Origin: an uncultured Alphaproteobacteria bacterium
GTDB lineage: Bacteria; Pseudomonadota; Alphaproteobacteria; Puniceispirillales; Marisalimonadaceae
Length of the DNA stretch: 64,000 bases
Direction: 5' to 3'
NCBI GenBank assembly: GCA_937142855.1
Contig: CAKZQZ010000017.1
Span: 18,214 to 82,213, forward strand
Under the pieces are notes generated by a model, which did not search any database, was not told where the DNA came from, and saw only the letters and a list, made by a program, of their open reading frames with translations. A program made the position numbers and the translations under genes. This document shows positions 1 to 10,272 of the stretch, in pieces (the first letter of the stretch is position 1; each line of letters starts with the position of its first letter).

Positions 1-2
1 TT

Positions 3-506
3 CCCCTAGTATCTCTAATACCTGTGTTAGGAAGAGAGAAATTAGCTCTGTCTGAATTTGACATAGGTATATTGGCCTCATCCGAAGGATTTGGAGCTTT
101 AATTGGAGCTCTAATAATCGGAAACCTGTCTCCTCAAAAATACTTGTCGGTAATTTTTGTAACTGGTGTTTCAGGATTTTTTATAGGTATGTTTATGTTT
201 TCCTTTTCTCCAAATTTATTGTTAGGGTTCATTAGCTTAACTTTTGGGGGTATTTTTTTATCCGGCTTTAGCACGATGCAAGGAGCGCTAGTGTATCAGG
301 CATCTTCTAGTTCAAAAGGAAATAATTTTGGAATATTAGCAACATGTATAGGGACAGCACCACTTGGCTTAGTTAATTTATCTTGGATAATAACAGTGAT
401 CCCAGTGGATCAAACAATTAAACTAAATGTTTATTTAGGGCTTATTTGTATAATTATAACTGTTTTGTATTTTTTACTTAAAAAAAATAAAACTAAACTG
501 GAATAG
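3..506 (+). CDS. MFS transporter, C-terminal part (gene enters from outside the window)
   Basis: This is the C-terminal part of a major facilitator superfamily membrane transporter. The reading frame is open from the first bases of the window, so the start lies upstream; 167 codons are visible. Four to five hydrophobic segments of about 20 residues are separated by short polar loops. One loop carries the glycine-rich stretch ASSEGFGALIGALIIGN, and the protein ends in a lysine-rich tail (LLKKNKTKLE), as expected for a cytoplasmic C-terminus. The fold is clear, but the substrate cannot be told from this half; drug or metabolite efflux is one option. Its last 14 bases overlap the end of the convergent htpG gene. 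Confidence 0.75.
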   Translation, partial: PLVSLIPVLGREKLALSEFDIGILASSEGFGALIGALIIGNLSPQKYLSVIFVTGVSGFFIGMFMFSFSPNLLLGFISLTFGGIFLSGFSTMQGALVYQASSSSKGNNFGILATCIGTAPLGLVNLSWIITVIPVDQTIKLNVYLGLICIIITVLYFLLKKNKTKLE

Positions 507-2391
507 CCTTTAGTAAAAATTGGTTCATTATTTTACTGAATTGTGCTGGGTCAGCAGGCATTTTACCTTCCATTAACCTGGCTTGCTCAAATAAAAGTGT
601 GCCTGCGTCACTAACCAAATCATTATTATCTTTCTTTTCTATCAAAGATTTCATGTTCTTAATAAGCAAGTGATCTCCATTAATTTCTAAAATTCTTGGT
701 GCCCCTTTATAATTTGTATCTCTTTGAGCCATCAAATGTTCCATTGCGATATCCATGTCACCGTCATCAGCAACTAAACAAACAGGACTATCAGTTAATT
801 TAGATGACAGCCTAATATCTTTAACTTGATCACCTAAAACAACCTTCAATTGAGCAATCAGGTCAACGAATTGTTTGTCTTGTTTTTCTTTTTCTTCTTT
901 ATCATTAGGTTTCTTATCTTTAGTTTTAGCATCTAAATCATCTAAATTTATTTGACCTTGAGTGATTGAGGTAAACTTCTTTTCTTTAAACGAACCAATC
1001 ATAGGTAACCAAAACTGGTCAATTGCATCAGTCATTATTAATACAGGAATATTTTTTGATTTAAACCCTTCCAAGTGAGGACTTGCTAAAGCTTGGGCAT
1101 TCGTTTCTGCAGCAATGTAATATATATCTTTTTGTGTTTCAGGCATTTTCTCTAAATATTCAGCTAATGAAATAGTATCTTCACTTTCGTTAGTTGAAAA
1201 CCTACACAAATCTAATAAATTATCTTTCCTTTCAGCATCTTCATAAAGGCCTTCCTTAAGAACAGCTCCATATTCCTTCCAGAAATTATTATATCCCTCC
1301 TTATTCTTCTCACTAACTTTTTTAAGTTCGCGGATTATCTTTCCTACTAAAGATTTACTGATTTTAGCGACGGCTGGGTTGTTCTGTAACATTTCTCTAC
1401 TTACGTTCAAATCAATATCTTGAGTGTCTACTAAACCTTTGACAAATCTTAAATAACTAGGAATTAAGGCGTCACACTTATCGGTGATGAAAACTCTATT
1501 TATATATAATTTTAATGAAGATTTTCTGTCTGGATTAAATAAATCAAACGGTCTAGTTGATGGAATACAAATAAGATTTGTGTAACTAGTTGTACCCTCA
1601 GTATTATTATGCATAGTTAACAGTGGCTTTCCGTAACCTGCTCCAATATGAGAAAAAAATTCCTGATACTGTTCTTCTGTAATTTCTTTTGTAGGCCTTG
1701 TCCAAAGTGCAGACGCTTCATTCAAGGTTTTGACTTCAGCATCCTTTTTATCAATTTCTAAAAATTTAACTGGGTATGAAATATGATCAGAGTATTTTCT
1801 TACAATAAATTGTACTCTAGTCTCCCCCAAAAATTCCTTAGCATCTTTTTTTAAAGATAATGTAATGGAGGTACCAATGTTATCTTTATTGCTCTTTTCT
1901 AAATTAAAACCTGTTTTCCCATCAGAAAACCATTTCCAAGCTTGTTCTTCACCTGCCTTTTTAGAAACTACTTCGACATTATCAGCCACCATAAACGATG
2001 CATAAAAACCTACACCAAATTGTCCAATCATTGACATGTCTGATTTTTTTTCTTTCGAATTTTTAGAAATCTGTTCTAGGAAAGCTTTTGTTCCTGATCT
2101 AGCAATAGTACCTAAAGATGATTTTAAGTCTTCTTCATTCATACCTATTCCATTATCTGAAATAGTTAGGGTTTTCTCTTTATTATTAATTTCAATTTTA
2201 ATTTCTGGTGCCTCTGATGAACCAGCTATCTTTTTATCTGTTAAGCTCAGATATTTTCTTTTATCAAGAGCGTCAGAAGCATTTGATATTAATTCACGAA
2301 GAAATATTTCTCTTTCAGAGTAAAGAGAATTAATAACTATATCTAAAATTTTACCAGTATCTGCTTCAAATTGATTACTCATGTTAGACAT
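493..2391 (-). CDS. htpG: Molecular chaperone HtpG (bacterial Hsp90)
   Basis: This is the cytoplasmic ATP-dependent Hsp90 chaperone, 632 residues, full length for the family. The N-terminal GHKL ATPase domain shows ELISNASDALDK near residue 34, DNGIGM near 79 (nucleotide binding) and the lid motif GQFGVGFYASF near 123. The middle domain contains SREMLQNNPAV, and the C-terminal dimerisation domain ends at LKAIPV. A short lysine/glutamate-rich insertion sits near residue 500. The first ATG is preceded by AAGGG about seven bases upstream; a second ATG three codons later could also serve. It is monocistronic, flanked by a convergent transporter and a divergent dehydrogenase. No heat-shock promoter element was identified with confidence. 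Confidence 0.97.
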   Translation of the reverse strand: MSNMSNQFEADTGKILDIVINSLYSEREIFLRELISNASDALDKRKYLSLTDKKIAGSSEAPEIKIEINNKEKTLTISDNGIGMNEEDLKSSLGTIARSGTKAFLEQISKNSKEKKSDMSMIGQFGVGFYASFMVADNVEVVSKKAGEEQAWKWFSDGKTGFNLEKSNKDNIGTSITLSLKKDAKEFLGETRVQFIVRKYSDHISYPVKFLEIDKKDAEVKTLNEASALWTRPTKEITEEQYQEFFSHIGAGYGKPLLTMHNNTEGTTSYTNLICIPSTRPFDLFNPDRKSSLKLYINRVFITDKCDALIPSYLRFVKGLVDTQDIDLNVSREMLQNNPAVAKISKSLVGKIIRELKKVSEKNKEGYNNFWKEYGAVLKEGLYEDAERKDNLLDLCRFSTNESEDTISLAEYLEKMPETQKDIYYIAAETNAQALASPHLEGFKSKNIPVLIMTDAIDQFWLPMIGSFKEKKFTSITQGQINLDDLDAKTKDKKPNDKEEKEKQDKQFVDLIAQLKVVLGDQVKDIRLSSKLTDSPVCLVADDGDMDIAMEHLMAQRDTNYKGAPRILEINGDHLLIKNMKSLIEKKDNNDLVSDAGTLLFEQARLMEGKMPADPAQFSKIMNQFLLKAIPV

Positions 2392-2498
2392 TTTGGGACC
2401 CTTGATTTAATGTTAATTATGTAAAGTTAATTGGGTATTTCATACTGTATTTTCAAGAGAAAATTATAATTTTTAATATTAATTAAGGAGAAATTTAT

Positions 2499-3395
2499 AT
2501 GTTTAAAATTGGTATTTGTGGAATAGGGAAAATGGGGTCTGAAATTACCAAAAGATTATTAGAATGTAATCAGACTATATCTGTATGGAACAGAACAAAA
2601 GGGAAAACTAAAGAGCTTGAAAAAATAGGAGCAAAAGTTACAGATGAGGTAAAAGAATTAATAAATATAAGCGATATAATAATAATAATAATGGGTAATG
2701 ATATTGCTCTAGACTATATTTATAATAGTCCAGAAGGTCTCAAAAATATTAACTTAAATAATAAAATAATTGTTGAGATGAGTACTACAAGTATTAGCAA
2801 GATTAAATCTCTAGAAAAAATAGTAATTGCATCTAATGGAGAATTTGTAGAATGTCCCGTTGGCGGCTCTACCCAACCTGCAAGAGAAGGAAAACTTTTA
2901 GGATTAATTGGTGGTAAGTATGAAGTATTTAAAAAATTAGAAGGTCTTTTAAAATTAATCTGTCGCAGATATGAATATCTAGGAGTTGTTGGAAAAGGTT
3001 CTGCAATGAAATTAGCTATTAATCTTCCATTAATGGTCTATTGGCAATCCTTAGGAGAAGCATTGGCTATCACTACTAACAATGGAATAGATTTTGATAA
3101 AGCCCTAGATATTATGATGGACAGTTCAGGCGCAGCAAAAATAGCACACTTAAAAACAAAATCTATCTCTGATGCTATGGAAAATATTCATAATATAAAA
3201 TCTTCATTTAACGTTTCTTCATCTCTTAAAGATATGGAACTAATGATTGAAGAAATTAAAAAACTGAACAAAGAATTTCATGTTATTAACGGCGCAACAA
3301 AGTATGTCGCAGAAGCAGCAAAAGAGGGTTGGTCTGATTGTGATGCCTCATTACTTAGCGTCTACATCAATAAGAAACTAAATAATTATTTGTAG
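2499..3395 (+). CDS. NAD(P)-dependent beta-hydroxyacid dehydrogenase (3-hydroxyisobutyrate dehydrogenase family)
   Basis: This 298-residue protein belongs to the beta-hydroxyacid dehydrogenase family, which oxidises 3-hydroxy acids such as 3-hydroxyisobutyrate, tartronate semialdehyde (in reverse) or threonate. The N-terminal Rossmann fold begins GICGIGKMGSEI (GxGxxG). The substrate-binding motif appears as CPVGGSTQPAREGKL near residue 125, and the catalytic lysine lies in GKGSAMKLAIN near residue 170. The C-terminal all-helical domain is complete. The ATG follows AAGGAGAAATT. The next gene, a class II aldolase, converges on it and overlaps by 10 bases. That pairing recalls threonate/tetronate catabolism (LtnD/OtnC), but no OtnK kinase is present, so the substrate stays open. 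Confidence 0.85.
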   Translation: MFKIGICGIGKMGSEITKRLLECNQTISVWNRTKGKTKELEKIGAKVTDEVKELINISDIIIIIMGNDIALDYIYNSPEGLKNINLNNKIIVEMSTTSISKIKSLEKIVIASNGEFVECPVGGSTQPAREGKLLGLIGGKYEVFKKLEGLLKLICRRYEYLGVVGKGSAMKLAINLPLMVYWQSLGEALAITTNNGIDFDKALDIMMDSSGAAKIAHLKTKSISDAMENIHNIKSSFNVSSSLKDMELMIEEIKKLNKEFHVINGATKYVAEAAKEGWSDCDASLLSVYINKKLNNYL

Positions 3396-4162
3396 TAGTC
3401 AGAGCCTTCATCATCCAAAATTAATTTAATCTCTCTCAAGAAGGCTGTGCCTGCAGGCAATGGATGTTCTTCATCATCAAGTTCTTGAGCGGTTTTTTCT
3501 GCAATTTCATCGTTTAATATACTTATAGTCTTTCCTGATTGAAGAGCATTAATGTATACTTTTGCTGCTCTTTCAAAATAATAAAGTCTATTAAATGTTT
3601 CGGCTACATTTTGACCAAAAATCAATATCCCATGGTTACCCATTATAAAGGTATGTTTTTTTGGATCTGAAAGTAAGTTTGCACATCTCTCACCTTCTTC
3701 TTCAAATGCCAAACCTCCATAGTTTTTGTCTACTACTTGTCTTCCAAAAAACATAGACGCCACCTGATTAATTGGTGGAAGAATACAGTCCTCTAATGAG
3801 GCTAAGGTTGTGGCATATATTGAATGAACATGCATTATGCATCTAGCATGAGGACACATTTTATGAATAGCTCCATGCAAACCCCAGGCAGTAGCATCGG
3901 GTGGATTTTCTTTACTTAATACAGATTTATCATTTGTATTTAGTAATAAAAGATCCGAGGCCTTTATCCTTGAAAAGTGCCACATGTTGGGGTTCATTAA
4001 AAAGTCAGTCCCATCGGAATTGACCGCTAAACTAAAATGATTTGCTACAGCTTCATGCAAATCACTTCTCTCAGCCCACCTAAAAGCCGCTGCGAGATCC
4101 TTCCTTTCTTCATAAAAATTATCGTTAGAGATATATCCTGATGATGGTTTAATTTCATTCAT
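3386..4162 (-). CDS. Class II aldolase/adducin family protein
   Basis: This 258-residue protein has the class II aldolase/adducin fold, whose members are zinc-dependent aldolases, epimerases or decarboxylases of sugar phosphates and related compounds. The likely metal ligands are the two histidines in CIMHVHSIYATTL (near residue 112) and a third in FIMGNHGILIFG (near 175). The acidic position expected for a general catalyst may lie nearby but was not assigned. There is no signal peptide, so it acts in the cytoplasm. It stands alone on the minus strand and overlaps the end of the convergent dehydrogenase by 10 bases. The substrate is not recognisable; methylthioribulose-phosphate dehydratase and fuculose-phosphate aldolase belong to the same superfamily but are not specifically supported. 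Confidence 0.85.
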   Translation of the reverse strand: MNEIKPSSGYISNDNFYEERKDLAAAFRWAERSDLHEAVANHFSLAVNSDGTDFLMNPNMWHFSRIKASDLLLLNTNDKSVLSKENPPDATAWGLHGAIHKMCPHARCIMHVHSIYATTLASLEDCILPPINQVASMFFGRQVVDKNYGGLAFEEEGERCANLLSDPKKHTFIMGNHGILIFGQNVAETFNRLYYFERAAKVYINALQSGKTISILNDEIAEKTAQELDDEEHPLPAGTAFLREIKLILDDEGSDYYK

Positions 4163-4255
4163 GTTGATGCTTTCCCCAAAATTTTAATAATCTCATATTG
4201 TATTTAGTTTAGTCAATTACTATAAATACCTAATTAATTAACATAGAGATTTATA

Positions 4256-4585
4256 TTGGGATACTTATACCTTTTAATAGCAATAATTGGAGAAGTTGTT
4301 GCCACAACATATCTAAAGAGCACTAATAATTTTTCAGAAGTTATGCCAACTACTTATGTTGTTACAGGTTATGGAATTGCTTTTTATTTTATGATGCTTG
4401 CAATGAAAACAATTCCTATTGCAATCACTTACTCTATATGGGCGGGCGTTGGAATTTCTGCAATTACAATATTAGGTGCTCTTAAATATAAAGAAGTTCC
4501 AGACCTAATGGCTCTAATAGGTCTAGGTTTAATAATTGTTGGAGTAATAATACTAGTTTTTTATAGTAAAATGGGTACCAATTAA
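4256..4585 (+). CDS. Small multidrug resistance (SMR) family transporter
   Basis: This is a 109-residue inner-membrane protein with four predicted transmembrane helices, the standard SMR size. Family members exchange cationic drugs, guanidinium or polyamines for protons as dimers. The family glutamate in helix 1 is present in IAIIGEVVATTYLKS (near residue 13). The helix 3 signature appears as YSIWAGVGISAITILG, with the conserved tryptophan. The start is TTG; it begins exactly where family members begin, and AGAG lies about eight bases upstream. No partner SMR gene is adjacent, so a homodimer is likely. The last four bases overlap lpd on the other strand. Drug efflux versus guanidinium export cannot be separated here. 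Confidence 0.88.
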   Translation: MGYLYLLIAIIGEVVATTYLKSTNNFSEVMPTTYVVTGYGIAFYFMMLAMKTIPIAITYSIWAGVGISAITILGALKYKEVPDLMALIGLGLIIVGVIILVFYSKMGTN

Positions 4586-5994
4586 AAATGTATAGCCTTA
4601 GAGTAAGTTGCTAGGGCAGCTTCCTTTATAGCTTCGTTAACGGTAGGGTGACCATGACAAATTCTGGCAACATCTTCTGAAGATGCACCAAAACCCATTG
4701 CCATAGATAATTCGTGTATTACTGTACCAGCCTCGTGACCTATCATATGGGCGCCCAAAATTTTATCTGTTGATTTATCTGATAGTATTTTTACAAAGCC
4801 TTCAGTATGATTTATTGCCTTAGCTCGACTATTAGCTGACAAAGGAAAAACTCCTTTATTATAAGAAACTCCATTTTCTTTTAGTTCTTCTTCAGTTTTT
4901 CCAATAACAGCAACTTCCGGAGACGTATAAATAATTCCTGGTACCAGGTTATAATCAACATGACCTGCCTCACCATTAATAATTTCAACAGCAGCTACGC
5001 CATCTTCTTCTGCCTTATGAGCTAACATTGGGCCCCGTATAACATCTCCAATAGCGTATATATTAGGAATAGATGTTTGAAAATTCTTATTAGTATTAAT
5101 AAAACCTTGTTTGTCTATGTCTAAATTTATATTTTCTAAACCTAAACCGTCAGTATTTGGTTTTCTTCCTACAGCCACCAAAACAACATCCGCTTCTAGT
5201 TTTTTGATAGAACCAGTGACTACATCCTTTACAGATAGCAAAACTGCTTTATCATTTATTTGTGCACTCTCAACAGCATGATTTAATTTGAAGGTTATTC
5301 CTTGTTTTTGTACAATTTTTAAAAACTTTTCTGCTACTTCATTATCCATTCCAGGTAAAATTCTTGGTAAATACTCTAAAACTTCAACATCAGACCCAAG
5401 TCTTCTCCATATAGTTCCCATTTCCAGACCGATAATGCCTCCTCCAATAACAATCATCTTCTTGGGAACGTGACTAAGATTCAAGGCTCCAGTTGAGGTA
5501 ACAATTCTTTTTTCATCAATATCAATTTTAGGAAGGCTTGTAGGTTTTGAGCCGGTAGCTATTATTATTTTTTCAGAATAAATCGTATCTTTTTTCCCAT
5601 TATTCATAATTTCAATTGAATTTGATGAAATTAATTTTGCTTCTCCAAAATATTTAGTGACCTTGTTTTTTTTAAAAAGAAAATCTATTCCCTTTGTTAA
5701 CTCTTCAACGATACTTGATTTTTTATTTAAAAGTTTAGGCAAATCTAAGCTTACTTGATTGTAGTTTATACCCCAATCTTCATTTCCATTTTTTTTCGTG
5801 GAATTTTCATATTGTTCAGATGCGTATAGCATTGCCTTTGATGGAATACATCCTACATTTAAGCATGTACCGCCCAATGTCTGGCTTTTTTCTATATTGG
5901 CAACTTTCATACCTTTCTGTGCTGCTACAATTGAAGCCACATATCCACCTGGCCCAGAACCAATTACAACAAGATCGAATTTTTTTTCAGACAT
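4582..5994 (-). CDS. lpdA: Dihydrolipoyl dehydrogenase (E3 component)
   Basis: This flavoprotein reoxidises dihydrolipoamide on the E2 subunit with NAD+, closing the 2-oxoglutarate dehydrogenase cycle. It has 470 residues, the usual length. The FAD-binding motif VIGSGPGGYVAS is at the N-terminus, and the redox disulfide is in GGTCLNVGCIPSK near residue 42. A second nucleotide motif, VIGGGIIGLEMG, lies near 182, and the C-terminal catalytic His-Glu pair is in HGHPTVNEA. It is the last gene of the mdh-sucCDAB-lpd run, 19 bases after sucB, with AGG about six bases before its ATG. It may also serve pyruvate dehydrogenase or the glycine cleavage system, since no other E3 is visible in the window. 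Confidence 0.97.
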   Translation of the reverse strand: MSEKKFDLVVIGSGPGGYVASIVAAQKGMKVANIEKSQTLGGTCLNVGCIPSKAMLYASEQYENSTKKNGNEDWGINYNQVSLDLPKLLNKKSSIVEELTKGIDFLFKKNKVTKYFGEAKLISSNSIEIMNNGKKDTIYSEKIIIATGSKPTSLPKIDIDEKRIVTSTGALNLSHVPKKMIVIGGGIIGLEMGTIWRRLGSDVEVLEYLPRILPGMDNEVAEKFLKIVQKQGITFKLNHAVESAQINDKAVLLSVKDVVTGSIKKLEADVVLVAVGRKPNTDGLGLENINLDIDKQGFINTNKNFQTSIPNIYAIGDVIRGPMLAHKAEEDGVAAVEIINGEAGHVDYNLVPGIIYTSPEVAVIGKTEEELKENGVSYNKGVFPLSANSRAKAINHTEGFVKILSDKSTDKILGAHMIGHEAGTVIHELSMAMGFGASSEDVARICHGHPTVNEAIKEAALATYSKAIHF

Positions 5995-6013
5995 TTTAAC
6001 CTACTATTTATAT

Positions 6014-7303
6014 TTAAGCCCCAACTACTAAACGACTAGGATCTTCTATTATTTCTTTAATTCTTACTAAAAAGGAAACTGCTTCACGACCATCTATAAT
6101 GCGGTGATCATAGGATAAAGCCAAGTACATCATTGGTCTAATTTCAATTTTATCATCAATAACTACCGCTCTTTTTTCAATTTTGTGCATCCCCAATATA
6201 CCCGATTGTGGAGGATTTAATATCGGAGAAGACATTAATGAGCCATATACTCCACCGTTTGAAATTGTAAAAGTTCCTCCGGCCATATCAGATATACCTA
6301 AGCTTCCATCTTTTGCCTTTTTTCCAAAATCAGCTATACTTAATTCAGTTTCTCCAAATGACATTTTATCAGCATCTTTTAAAACGGGAACCACCAAACC
6401 CTGAGAAGTGCCAACGGCAACTCCAATATTATAATAATTTTTATATACTATATCATTACCATCTATTTCTGCGTTAACTGCAGGAAACTGTCTTAAAGCA
6501 TCAATCGATGCTTTTACAAAAAAACTCATGTAGCCAAGCCTTACACCATTTTTCTTTTCAAAACTATCTTGATAATTTTTTCTCATCTCTATAAGGGCTG
6601 TCATATCTACTTCATTATAAGTCGTAAGCATAGCCGCAGTGTTTTGAGCCTCTTTTAATCGACGTGCTATTGCTTGACGCAAACGCGACATTGGAATTCT
6701 TTCTTCTAAACTTTCATTATGACTCTTTGATGAAATCACCTCATTGTTGATATTCTTGGATGTATCTCTAGTTTGAACTGGCTTAGCAATTTCTTCTTCT
6801 AACTTATTAGAACTCTCAATATTTGCTACTTTAGGAGCTTCACTTTTTCCTTCTCCTTCAACAATTATTCCTAATAGAGCTCCGACTTCTACTGTGTCGC
6901 CCTCAGACACAATGACACTATCTATTATACCAGAAACGGATGCAGGAACTTCTAGAGTTACCTTATCAGTTTCCAACTCAACAATAGGATCGTCAACTTC
7001 AACAAAATCTCCCTGCTTTTTTATCCATTTAGAAACAGTTGCTTCTACAACAGATTCTCCTAAAACTGGAACTAGAATATCCATTCCATTATCCTTTCGA
7101 TTATTTTTTGTATTTTCATTATTAGAATTTTGAATCACTGAATTTTTACTGATATTAGATTTCGTTAAGTATAAGAGCACATCACCTTTTGTAACTCGTC
7201 CATCAACACCTGTACCTTCTATATCTGAAATATTTAAATTTTTTTCTTCAATAATTTTTGCAGCTGAAGGCATAGCCATTTTTTTATTGTTATTATCAAC
7301 CAT
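6014..7303 (-). CDS. sucB: Dihydrolipoyllysine succinyltransferase (2-oxoglutarate dehydrogenase E2) with permuted domain order
   Basis: This is the E2 core enzyme that transfers succinyl groups from lipoyl-lysine to CoA, 429 residues. Its domain order is unusual. A peripheral subunit-binding (E3-binding) domain occupies residues about 10-46 ([13 protein letters not shown] through [12 protein letters not shown]). An Asn/Lys-rich linker follows, then the lipoyl domain at about 74-150 with the lipoylated lysine in [12 protein letters not shown] (K114). After a second linker comes the acyltransferase domain from about residue 205 ([14 protein letters not shown]), ending in the catalytic SYDHRIIDG (His400, Asp404). 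The standard order is lipoyl, E3-binding, catalytic. No second E3-binding domain is visible after the lipoyl domain. Met74, at the usual family start, has AAGGA seven bases before it, so a shorter product is conceivable. It starts eight bases after sucA. Confidence 0.95.
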   Translation of the reverse strand: MVDNNNKKMAMPSAAKIIEEKNLNISDIEGTGVDGRVTKGDVLLYLTKSNISKNSVIQNSNNENTKNNRKDNGMDILVPVLGESVVEATVSKWIKKQGDFVEVDDPIVELETDKVTLEVPASVSGIIDSVIVSEGDTVEVGALLGIIVEGEGKSEAPKVANIESSNKLEEEIAKPVQTRDTSKNINNEVISSKSHNESLEERIPMSRLRQAIARRLKEAQNTAAMLTTYNEVDMTALIEMRKNYQDSFEKKNGVRLGYMSFFVKASIDALRQFPAVNAEIDGNDIVYKNYYNIGVAVGTSQGLVVPVLKDADKMSFGETELSIADFGKKAKDGSLGISDMAGGTFTISNGGVYGSLMSSPILNPPQSGILGMHKIEKRAVVIDDKIEIRPMMYLALSYDHRIIDGREAVSFLVRIKEIIEDPSRLVVGA

Positions 7304-7311
7304 ATTAAGAT

Positions 7312-10206
7312 CTATTCAGCTGCCTCTCTTTTTATTTTTTTTGATTCTGTTTCAAGAGCTTGGTTTACTAAATCTAATTGTTCTTTTGTATGCCTAGAAA
7401 AGGATCCTGTTGCCGGGGAGGCGGCTTCAGATCTACCTACATATACCGGACGATTAAATTTAGATTTATACTTTTTAAGTACTTCCTCTATTCTTCTATC
7501 TACAAAAAACCAAGCACCCATATTTTTAGGCTCTTCTTGGCACCAGACAATTTCTGCATTAGGTGTATCGGATAAAATTTTCTTAAGAGTGTTAGCAGGA
7601 AAAGGGTATATTTGTTCAAGCCTTAAGAGTTTAATGTTGTATAATTTACGTTTGTCTCTTTCCTCAAGTAAATCATAAAAGACTTTACCTGAACAAATAA
7701 CAACTCTTTCGATTTCTTTATCCTTAATTTTCGAATTAGGGTCTCTTATTACTCTTCTAAAGGCGGTATTTTCTGACATTTCAGCTAGTTTAGATGTACA
7801 CATTTTATGCCTGAGAAGACTTTTAGGAGTCATGATAATTAAAGGTTTTCTAAAATCTCTTTTGAGCTGTCTTCTTAAAGCATGAAAGTAATTAGCTGGC
7901 GTACTGCAATTTAATACTTGCATATTGTCTTCACCACATAATTGCAAGTATCTTTCTAGCCTTGCAGATGAGTGCTCTGGGCCTTGGCCCTCATATCCAT
8001 GAGGCAGTAACATGACTAGCCCTGACATTCTTAACCATTTTGCCTCCCCACTCGAAATAAACTGATCTACAATAACCTGAGCACCATTGGCAAAATCACC
8101 AAATTGTGCCTCCCACATTACTAGAGCAGTTGGTTCAGTAAGAGAATAACCATATTCAAAACCCAAAACAGAAGCTTCTGATAAAGGTGAATCTATTACC
8201 TCAAAAGTTTCTTGTCTTTCATTTATATTATTTAGAGGTGTATATCTTTCTTCGGTGACCTGATCAATAAACACAGAATGTCTTTGAGAAAAAGTACCTC
8301 TACAACTATCTTGACCTGACAATCTAACGGGGTAGCCTTCTAATAATAATGATCCAAACGCGAGATGCTCTGCAGTTGACCAATCTATACCTTCTCCAGC
8401 CTCAATAGCCTTTTTCCTAGCCTCAACAATTCGAAAAAGTTTTTTATTTAGTTCAAATTTTTCAGGTATTGTCGTTATTGCTTTTCCAATTAATTTTAGA
8501 TTGTCTGTAGATACAGATGTTTCACCTCTACGATCATCTCCATGAGCAGCTCTCAAACTTGACCACTGCCCCTCTAACCAATCAGCCTTATTAGGCTTAT
8601 AATTTGTCCCAGCCTGAAACTCTGTCTCAAGAAATTTATTATGATTATTTACTTCATCTTTAGCTTCTTGTTGAGACAAAATCCCTTCGTTTATAAGTTT
8701 GGAGGCATATATTTTACTAATACTGTCATGAGATCCAATAGTTTTGTACATAACTGGCTGTGTAAAAGCAGGTTCGTCACCCTCGTTATGACCATATCTT
8801 CTATAACTAATAACATCTAAGACGACGTCACACGCAAATTTTTGTCTAAACTCGATAGCAATTCTAGAAGCATGAACCACGGCTTCAGGATCATCTCCAT
8901 TAATGTGCATAATTGGCGCCATAACCATTTTTGCAACATCTGTACAATATGGGCTGGAACGAGAATAGTTAGGACTAGTCGTAAATCCAATCTGATTGTT
9001 TACGACTATGTGAATTGTTCCACCCGTTCTATAACCCCTAAGACCAGAGAAATCAAAGGTTTCTGCAACAATACCTTGTCCGGCAAAAGCAGCATCACCA
9101 TGCAAAACAATTCCAAGAACTGATAATCTGTCACTAGTATCATTATGCTGGTTTTGCTTAGCTCTAACCCTTCCAATTACAACAGGAGCCACAACCTCTA
9201 AATGTGAAGGGTTAGCCTGCAATGACAAGTGAACATTCTTACCATCAAACTCTCTGTCGGCAGATGCTCCCATATGGTATTTAACATCGCCTGATCCACC
9301 AGCCTCTTCTGGGTTTGACTGATTGCCTAAAAATTCTGAAATAATAGCTCTAAAAGGTTTATTTAAAATATTATATAAAAGGTTCAGCCTACCCCTATGC
9401 GCCATCGCAATGACAACTTCTTTCATTCCTAGTTGACTACCACGCTTTAAGATTTGTTCAATTGCAGGAACGACAGACTCTGAGCCATCTAAACCAAATC
9501 TTTTAGTGCCGGCGTATTTCTTGTGGAGAAATTGCTCAAATGTTTCAGCACCGACCAATCTTTCATAGATAGCTTTTTTACCTCTTTTTGTAAATTGAGT
9601 TGTATTGCGAATAGATTCTATCCTCTCTTGTATCCAAGCTTTTTGAGCTGGATCTTGGACATGCATAAACTCTATTCCTATTGAGCTACAATATGTTTCT
9701 TTAACTATCTCCATTATTTGTCTTAGGGTTGCTGATTCCATACCTAAAACATTATCTATAAATATTGGCCTATCCCAGTCGTTATCACTAAACCCATATG
9801 TTTTAGGGTTAAGTTCTGGGTGAACATCTCTCTCTTGAAGGTTCAAGGGATCTAAGTTAGCTAAGAGGTGTCCATTAATCCTATATGCTCTAATTAACAT
9901 AATGGCCCTAATAGAGTCTGTTGTAGCAGCTCTCAAATCTGATGCTGATATTACACCTTTACCGACAATACCCCTTGCAACAGCCTTGACACTCTCAACC
10001 GTATCTATGGCTCCAATAACCTGACTATTTTTTCTAGCCCAACTAGGGCCATTATCTAAGACAACATCATCACCGTTGCTCTTAAACCAAATGTCCCACT
10101 CTTTTGGAACTGAGTTTGGGTTTGATTTCCATTCTTTATGTAAATCATTAATAAAGGTTGCATTGGTGCCAGAAAGAAAACTTTGATCAGAGTTTTGATC
10201 ATCCAT
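7312..10206 (-). CDS. sucA: 2-oxoglutarate dehydrogenase E1 component
   Basis: This thiamine-diphosphate enzyme decarboxylates 2-oxoglutarate and succinylates the lipoyl group of SucB. It has 964 residues, normal for the OdhA/SucA family. The N-terminus has the E2-docking segment ([19 protein letters not shown]). Active-site stretches include [11 protein letters not shown] near residue 268, [15 protein letters not shown] near 372, and [10 protein letters not shown], the region binding ThDP and magnesium. The C-terminal transketolase-like region contains [14 protein letters not shown]. The gene lies between sucD (66 bases upstream) and sucB (8 bases downstream). AAGGA precedes the ATG, consistent with continued translation within one operon. 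Confidence 0.98.
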   Translation of the reverse strand: MDDQNSDQSFLSGTNATFINDLHKEWKSNPNSVPKEWDIWFKSNGDDVVLDNGPSWARKNSQVIGAIDTVESVKAVARGIVGKGVISASDLRAATTDSIRAIMLIRAYRINGHLLANLDPLNLQERDVHPELNPKTYGFSDNDWDRPIFIDNVLGMESATLRQIMEIVKETYCSSIGIEFMHVQDPAQKAWIQERIESIRNTTQFTKRGKKAIYERLVGAETFEQFLHKKYAGTKRFGLDGSESVVPAIEQILKRGSQLGMKEVVIAMAHRGRLNLLYNILNKPFRAIISEFLGNQSNPEEAGGSGDVKYHMGASADREFDGKNVHLSLQANPSHLEVVAPVVIGRVRAKQNQHNDTSDRLSVLGIVLHGDAAFAGQGIVAETFDFSGLRGYRTGGTIHIVVNNQIGFTTSPNYSRSSPYCTDVAKMVMAPIMHINGDDPEAVVHASRIAIEFRQKFACDVVLDVISYRRYGHNEGDEPAFTQPVMYKTIGSHDSISKIYASKLINEGILSQQEAKDEVNNHNKFLETEFQAGTNYKPNKADWLEGQWSSLRAAHGDDRRGETSVSTDNLKLIGKAITTIPEKFELNKKLFRIVEARKKAIEAGEGIDWSTAEHLAFGSLLLEGYPVRLSGQDSCRGTFSQRHSVFIDQVTEERYTPLNNINERQETFEVIDSPLSEASVLGFEYGYSLTEPTALVMWEAQFGDFANGAQVIVDQFISSGEAKWLRMSGLVMLLPHGYEGQGPEHSSARLERYLQLCGEDNMQVLNCSTPANYFHALRRQLKRDFRKPLIIMTPKSLLRHKMCTSKLAEMSENTAFRRVIRDPNSKIKDKEIERVVICSGKVFYDLLEERDKRKLYNIKLLRLEQIYPFPANTLKKILSDTPNAEIVWCQEEPKNMGAWFFVDRRIEEVLKKYKSKFNRPVYVGRSEAASPATGSFSRHTKEQLDLVNQALETESKKIKREAAE

Positions 10207-10272
10207 TGTTATTAGTCCTTTTTAGAGTAATAATTTAAATATATTTCACAAAAACTTAAAGATTAAATCAAG

